Source of the DNA: Dryocosmus kuriphilus
Taxonomy: Eukaryota; Arthropoda; Insecta; Hymenoptera; Cynipidae
Direction of reading: 5' to 3'
DNA length: 64,000 nt
Assembly (NCBI GenBank): GCA_038277395.1
Contig: CM076194.1
Location: 109,331,236-109,395,235 of the forward strand
Positions 58,002 through 64,000 of this stretch are shown here, one piece after another. Positions within the stretch are counted from its first letter, which is position 1, and each line of letters begins with the position of its first letter. The notes beneath the pieces were generated by a model that was given only the letters and a program-made list of their open reading frames with translations, ran no database searches and was not told the DNA's origin. A program made the position numbers and the translations under genes.

Positions 58002-59314
58002 ATGACGGATACCCAGCTAAGTAAATTAAAAAAGCTTCGGGGCACAATAAAACGCCAATTAACGCATTTTGAGAATATTTTAAAATCAATCGACGAGGAA
58101 ACGGACTTAGAGTCTCTCGATATAGAAGCACGGCTAAACAAACACGTAACCTTTTGGGACGAATATAAAACCGTCCAAGACAAAATTGACGATCTAGCTT
58201 CTTCTCAAGAAAAAGAAACAGAAAATGAGTCAGAAGGGCTCCATTTTGAAAATCGTTTTTACGCGATCAGTGGACTTGCCAAAAAACATTTAAAATATTT
58301 TCCAACTGGCTCCACATCTTCCACCCCACACAGTACGTCATTTCTCCCTTCGTCTCGGTTCGAACTTCCAAAGCTTCAAACTGCCACATTTCACAGTCCT
58401 ATGACACTTGGCTTACCTTTTATGATTCTTTTAAGTCAATGTGCCATGACAATTCAGCCATTCCAGATTTGCATAAATTCTATTATTTGAAAGCTTGTCT
58501 GAAGGATGAAGCAGCGGAAGTAATTGCTTCGCTCGAAACATCGGAAAACTATATGGTAGCATGGGACCTAATTAAAAAACGGTATGACAATCGCCGATTT
58601 ATTGTAGAAAGTTATTTAAAATCTCTATTCGAGACTCAACGCGTTTCAAAAGAATTTTCAACTCGCCAACTTCTCGATAATGTACAAAAACAAGTCAGGG
58701 CTTTAAAAGCACTTGTTAAGGCTGAAGATCGGTGGGATGCTCTTATCGTTTTTATCGTAAAAGAAAAACTGAATAATTACACGAAAGAAAAATGTGAAGA
58801 AGCCCTTAAAGATAAAAATGTTCCATCTTTTGATGAGATGATTTCATTTCTTGAGCAGCGCGCACTTATTGACTCATCCCACTTCATGCAAAAACAAAGT
58901 CCCGTTCAAAAGAATTACGATTCAGGTAGAACAAATTCCAAGTTGTATTCCAAGTCCAAATCTTCACAATCTTGTATGAAAACTACGGTTGACTCCCAAG
59001 AAAATATGGCTAAGCCGGCATGTGTCATTTGTAAAGAGAATCATCGACCATCGTCATGTTCAGTCTTTCAAAAAATGTTCCCACATGAAAGATATCTTGA
59101 GATCAAAAAGACATCGCTCTGCCACAATTGTTTAAATGGTCAACATCGCACCATCGATTGTCGAGCGAATACTTGTAAAAAATGTCAAAAAAGACATCAT
59201 ATTCTCCTCCATTTTGAAAGACAAAGATCAGAGAATTCAACTTCTTCCAATTCAGAACCTGCCACTCAGCAGCTTTTAAGCTGTCACTCACAGTTTCTTC
59301 TCATGTCATTCTAG
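58002..59314 (+). pseudogene. gag: BEL/Pao gag, frameshifted
   Basis: Gag forms the cytoplasmic particle and packages element RNA. The first part (58002 to about 58412, MTDTQLSKLKKLRGTIKRQL) has a coiled-coil-like N-terminus. It then shifts frame near TTGGCTTACC, where the family sequence continues as TFYDSFKSMCHDNSAIPDLH in the frame that runs to 59314. The C-terminal part has zinc knuckles: CVICKENHRPSSC, CHNCLNGQHRTIDC (canonical C-x2-C-x4-H-x4-C) and CKKCQKRHH. The last residues are out of frame. A second 1-nt shift near 59280 would lead into LSLTVSSHVILGTAVVDILN, the start of the protease. Gag and Pol were therefore probably one ORF originally. Confidence 0.88.
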
Positions 59315-59322
59315 GCACCGCA

Positions 59323-62300
59323 GTGGTAGATATTTTAAATAGTAAAGGTGAATTTCAGCCGTGCCGAGTTCTTTTAGATTATTGCTCTCAGTGCAATTCG
59401 ATCACAGACAAAGTCGTTACGTCCCTAGGACTTCAAAAAAATCGAGTAGATATTCAACTCAAGGGTGCGCAACATCTTCGTTCGAAAGTAAATTACAGAA
59501 CTGTCACAACGATAAAATCGAGGTATACAGACGCTGAAATAAATCTCTCTTGCTTGGTTTTTAAAGAAATTTCAGACAAAATGCCTAGTTTACCTCTGGA
59601 TGAAAAATTGTTTAAAATCCCTGAAGGCGTTGTTTTAGCTGATCCCAAATTTTTTAAACCATCGGATATCGATCTTTTAATAGGAGCAGAGTTCTTTTAT
59701 CAACTCTTGCGTTCAGGTCAACTTCGAGTTAAAGGGCAACCAGCGGTGCACCAAGAGACTCTTCTCCGTTGGATTATTGCTGGTCGAATTTCAAAGCCTC
59801 CCGTTTCAAAATCAAGACCTCCAATTACCTGTAATGTAATTAACTTTCAAGAGCTGCCTATTCTTTGGGAATTAGGGCCAGACTCCACTACAAAGATCAG
59901 GTCAAGTGAAGAATTAGCTTGCGAAGAACATTTCGAAAAAAATGTCCAAAGATCTGAGTCAGGTCGCTATTGCGTTAGCCTTTCTTTCAATGAGAAAAAG
60001 AATTATCTCGGAAATTCTAAGAATACAGCGTTTCAACGTTTTTACTCGATAGAACGAAAATTCGAAAAAGATCCTTTCCTCAAGGAAAAATACTCGGAAT
60101 ATATTCAAGGATACCTTCAAGAGTCACACATGACTGTAGTTCCAGATCATGAACCCCTTGATCACGGATTCTACTTCCCACATCACGCAGTGGTAAAAAC
60201 ATCAAGTCTCACCACAAAAGTCAGAGTCGTATTTGACGGCTCTGCCAAAACGTCTTCCGGTCTTTCTTTAAATGACTCTTTATTAGTCGGCCGAACTATT
60301 CAGGACGACCTCTTTTCGATAATTACTCGCTGTAGATGCTTTCGTTACTCTCTTACTGCCGACATCGAACAGACGTACAGGCAAATACGAGTATCGAACG
60401 AAGATAGTCTTTTTCAAAAAATCTTGTGGCGAAACTCATCTGGCGAACCAGTAAAAATTTACAGTTTGAACACCGTCAAGTTTGGAACTGCGTGCGCTCC
60501 GTTTCTCGCGATTCGTGCCCTCCATCAGTTAGCCAAAGACGAACGTGAATCATTTCCAATTGCGTCCGAAATTTTAAAGCGAGATTTTTATGTGGACGAC
60601 CTCCTCACAGGTGCACAAACGTTCCAAGATGCAATCAAACTTCGAGATGATTTAATTAATCTTCTCCAAAGAGGTGGTTTCAATCTACGAAAATGGGTAT
60701 CAAACGATCCTGAATTGACAAAAAACTTTTCTAGTGAAAATATGAAGGCCTTTATGTCTTTAGATCGCACCGAAACCGTGAAGGCTTTAGGACTTCATTG
60801 GGATGCTGCAAGCGATCATATATTTTACACAGTTGATTTACCTTATTCTAAGGAGGTCACCACAAAGCGCTCAATTCTATCGCAAATTTCAAAACTTTTT
60901 GATCCCTTAGGTCTACTGGGTCCAGTAGTGGTTTTAGCAAAAATTTTGATCCAACAACTTTGGAAACTTCAACTCTCGTGAGACACTCCTGTACCCCAAG
61001 AAATTCAAGGTTTTTGGTTCGATTATAAACAAAAGTTGCAGCTTCTCAATGATGTCAAATTTGATCGTTTCATTCTAACCCCAGACCCAGTCGAAATCCA
61101 GTTACATGGATTCTGTGATGCCAGCGAAAAAGCATATGGGGCGTGTCTCTATTTCAGATCCACTGACAAGCAAGGCAGGCATTACTGTGCTTTAATTTGT
61201 GCCAAATCTCGTGTCGCTCCTCTAAAGGCAACCACACTCCCAAGACTTGAATTGTGTGCAGCGAACCTTTTGGTCAAATTGTACGGTGCCATAATTAAAT
61301 CCTTTCCATTTCAAACTCACAAGGTTCATTTTTGGTCCGATTCAACCATTGTTTTCAATTGGATTAACATGCCCTCTCACACCTTGAAAACCTTTGTTGC
61401 AAACAGAATTGCTGAAATTCAAGCAGCAACTCAATCTTAGGATTGGTGACATGTTCCTACACTTGAGAACCCCGCTGACATGATTTCAAGAGGTCAAAGC
61501 CCTCAAGAGTTCTTAGAAAACAGTCTTTGGACTCGGGGCCCTCGATAGCTGAGTCAAGACTCAGATACCTGGCCTCAATTGTCCTTCCGTAAACAGAACA
61601 CTCCCGAAACCAAGGCTCCTTCCATTGTCTCGTTTCTAATTTCTCTCAACGAAAATCCAAAGGAGAACAAAATTCTTAGAAAATTTAGCAATTTGAACAA
61701 GCTTACAGGTGTTCTAGCCAACTGTATTAGATTTATTCATAATGCAAGAAACAAAGACACATCTCTTAAAAGAACCGGAAAACTTTCGACAAATGAATAT
61801 AATCACGCCTTTCAAAGAGTAATTAAAATGACACAAGCAGAAGCCTTTTCAAAGGAACTTCACTCATTGTCGAATCAACTACCAATAAATTCCAAGAGTA
61901 GTCTTTTAAACCTTAACCCTTTTGTCGAGTTAGGTCTTCTCAAGGTCGGAGGCAGATTAACTCACGCCAACCTACCCGATTCTCAAAAGCATCCTATTAT
62001 TCTTCCAAGAAATCATTTCATCACAAGACTCATCATTCGCGAAGAGCATGAAAAGCGCATGCATGCTGGAATTAACGCGAAATTGTATGGCATTCGCGAA
62101 ACATTCTGGCCAATCGACGGTCGTAATACCACAAGACACATTATTCGTCAATGTGTACCATGCTTTCGAGCGAAGCCCCGCGAAAACGACTATCTTATGG
62201 GGAATTTACCGCAAAGTAGAGTTTCATTCTCTCGACCTTTTGTCAATGTGGGCGTGGATTATTGTGGTCCCTTTTTAATCAAAGAACGACGTTATAGAAA

Positions 62301-63165
62301 TATCTCAAGGGTAAAAACTTATGTGTCCGTTTTTGTTTGTCAGGCCACTAAGGCAGTCCACTTAGAATTGGCTAGTGATTTAACGACTGGAGCCTTTCTG
62401 GCTTGTTTAAAACGCTTTTTTGCTCGAAGAGGAATATCGCAGTCTATATCTTTGGATAATGCCACTAATTTTGTTGGCGCTAGCCGAGAATTGCGTGAAC
62501 TCTATCAACAGATTCAGTCACTTGAAAACAACAAGGGAATTCAATCATTTCTTCTAAAGAAGCGGGTTGATTGGCATTTTATTCCACCCAGGGCACCTCA
62601 TTTTGGAGGCCTATGGGAAGCCGCAGTGAAGTCGTTTAAAAGACACTTTACACGAGTTGCAGGTACCGCTCTTTTAACGTACGAGCAATTGCAAACTTAC
62701 GTCGTCGAGATTGAGGCAATCCTCAATTCACGTCCATTAACACCACTTTCATCCCATCCCGACGACCTTCTTCCCTTAACCCCGGGTCATTTCTTGATTG
62801 GAACCACTCTGACAACCTTGCCACAGGCAGACTTGCGTAATATTTCAGTCAACAGACTTTCTTGCTGGGAAATCGCTCAAAAAATGCGCCACCATTTCTG
62901 GGACAGGTGGTACAAAAAATATCTGAATGAGCAGATATCACGAAGCAAATGGAAGATACCCTCCAAACAAGACGATATCAAGATCGGCACTCTCGTTGTT
63001 ATCAAAGAGGATAACCTACCACCCATGAGCTGGAAACTTGGCCGAATCACGTCAATCCACCCCGGCGCTGACGGAGTGATTCGAACTGTAACAGTTCAAG
63101 GTTCATCAGGCATTTACAAGCGGGCGCTAAAGGTCTTATATCCACTTCCAACTGACCACGAGTAA
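59323..63165 (+). pseudogene. pol: BEL/Pao pol (protease-RT-RNase H-integrase) with four in-frame stops
   Basis: Single frame throughout. The protease has LLDYCSQCNSIT, where catalytic Asp (59377-59379) is followed by Tyr-Cys instead of Ser/Thr-Gly. RT has VRVVFDGSAKTSSG, LTADIEQTYRQI, YVDD at 60589-60600 and a thumb ending LLGPVVVLAKILIQQLW. RNase H shows the three acidic sites FCDAS, LPRLELCAA and FWSDSTIVFNWI. Integrase has the H-H-C-C finger (HEKRMHAG...CVPC) and D,D,E at VGVDYCGPF, SLDNATNF and YVVEIEAILNSRPL. The in-frame stops are TGA 60979-60981 (expected Trp), TAG 61438-61440, TGA 61447-61449 (expected Arg) and TAG 61546-61548 (expected Trp). All fit single C-to-T or G-to-A changes. 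The longest open parts are 59323-60981 and 61579-63165. Confidence 0.93.
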
Positions 63166-63502
63166 TTCTACATATTTTATTTCAGGAAATGTAAACATGG
63201 TCCGACTTGTTTCAATATTGTTATCCTGGCAGCATTGCTCAATTTTGTAATCTACATTTTGACATGTAACCTTTAATTTTAAGTACGTTGTAAACCTCTC
63301 GTAATTAAGTTTCAAGCGGATTAATCTAACATTAAAACTAATTCGTATGTCTTGACCATCTACATGCTAAAATAGTCTCCAGCATTTTAGTTTGGAAATC
63401 AATTGTCGTCAACTGTATCCTTAAGATAAGCATTTGTCGGATAAAATTTATTTAATTGTCTGACTTGTATTTTGAACATATGGCATTCAAAGTTGGCCGG
63501 AA
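63166..63502 (+). other. BEL 3' non-coding region
   Basis: AT-rich, with no ORF. It ends GTTGGCCGGAA directly before the 3' LTR; this purine-containing end is the probable second-strand priming region, though it is short. Confidence 0.5.
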
Positions 63503-64000
63503 TGTTGCGTCGCAACAATTTAAATTAGTTCTTATAGAAATATTTTGTCAGATAGTATTCATCTTCGCCTTTCCATTACCGTAAAATTTATGCTTTCTGT
63601 AATCCCCGTTTCTCGAGTTTGGTCACGTTTTTGAAACCTGCTCATCGTCTCTATTTGTACCCTTTGTAAATCACTGTCCATCTTGAGACTTGGCCTTGCC
63701 GAAGCAATTCATTTGTACCCTTTGATAGCATTTCGCTTTCCCCAACAAATTATGCTCAGAAACTTTATGGTGTTTTTACAGCTGCTTCACGGCTGCCTCT
63801 ATTTTTGTAAAAGGACCTCGTCTCCCACCTTCCACTACTCAATTTTATTTCCACGCCTACACCTCCTAGTTTCATATTCTTAGCCAATCATGATCCTCAA
63901 CTTCATCAATTTTCCCTCTTTCTAGTTTCAGGAAATTCCTACATTGTCCATCCCTTCCCTTAGGATTTTCAATACTTCGACCAGTTTTTATAATTCTCTG
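63503..64000 (+). repeat. 3' LTR, first 498 bp
   Basis: It starts TGTTGCGTCGCAACA and aligns without gaps to 54253-54750 with about 7 substitutions (for example CATCACTG/CATTACCG and GTTCCATCTT/GTTTCATATT). The remainder is beyond the window. Confidence 0.95.

Larger units (their letters stand above)
54253..64000 (+). mobile_element. BEL/Pao LTR retrotransposon (3' LTR cut by window end)
   Basis: Order: 5' LTR (54253-54915), primer-binding-like site, ~3-kb leader, gag, protease, RT, RNase H, integrase, and 3' LTR from 63503. The Gag and Pol motifs (YVDD, FCDASEKAYGACLY, VDYCGPF) are BEL/Pao type. Across the 498 bp available in both LTRs I count about 7 differences. Two frameshifts and four in-frame stops make this copy non-autonomous. 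The left flank ends TAATTAA; the right target site is outside the window. Confidence 0.95.

Overview
The window is eukaryotic, very AT-rich and intron-bearing, and is almost certainly from an insect; the order cannot be fixed from sequence alone. The evidence is an NPAT/Mxc-type histone-locus-body gene with small exons and canonical GT-AG introns, a BEL/Pao LTR retrotransposon, hAT elements and piggyBac-like (TTAA) elements. About two thirds of the window is repeat or mobile DNA. Only two ordinary host genes are supported: an mxc/NPAT orthologue (11 coding exons, minus strand, 18114-32406, about 2082 aa) and a two-exon gene with a degenerate THAP-like finger (minus strand, 35649-37776, about 248 aa).

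Layout. 339-13100 is built from one repeat family. It forms a tandem array of about 784-bp units (339-6396, resuming at 8753-9755), and longer relatives are inserted into the array and into one another. Two exact nested insertions (6397-8752 and 11624-12776) define the ends: 5' ACATTCTCATC, and 3' GATGAGAATGT followed by a GC hairpin, AGA and T6, always inside a T tract. The 3' parts are packed with hairpins centred on GCGAAGC or GCGTAGC. More copies lie in mxc intron 3 (28386-29672), at 40585-40830 and at 42960-43100. The structure resembles non-autonomous Helentron (DINE/HINE-like) elements, which is inference. 13325-16592 is a hAT element with perfect TIRs and a perfect 8-bp target duplication; it holds a broken BED-finger transposase and three younger inverted-repeat elements.

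18114-32406 is mxc. Its introns hold further inverted repeats and a possible alternative last exon. A 5S-rRNA-like segment and a CCAAT/YY1-like/CRE-like cluster lie just upstream. 34381-35108 has two more inverted-repeat elements, followed by the THAP-like gene. 38000-48000 has no convincing gene: microsatellites, small hairpin elements, short tandem repeats and low-complexity DNA. 48063-50262 is a dead hAT element with a 427-bp element nested in it. 50271-53563 is a 3.3-kb near-perfect palindrome with a tRNA-like sequence in each 1.6-kb arm.

54253 to the window end is a BEL/Pao retrotransposon with the 5' LTR, an unusually long leader, gag, pol (protease, RT, RNase H, integrase) and the start of the 3' LTR. 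The LTRs differ at only about 7 of 498 compared bases, yet gag-pol carries two frameshifts and four in-frame stops. The host genes do not form a pathway together; the common theme is repeated nesting of inverted-repeat and hairpin-ended mobile DNA around one cell-cycle gene.
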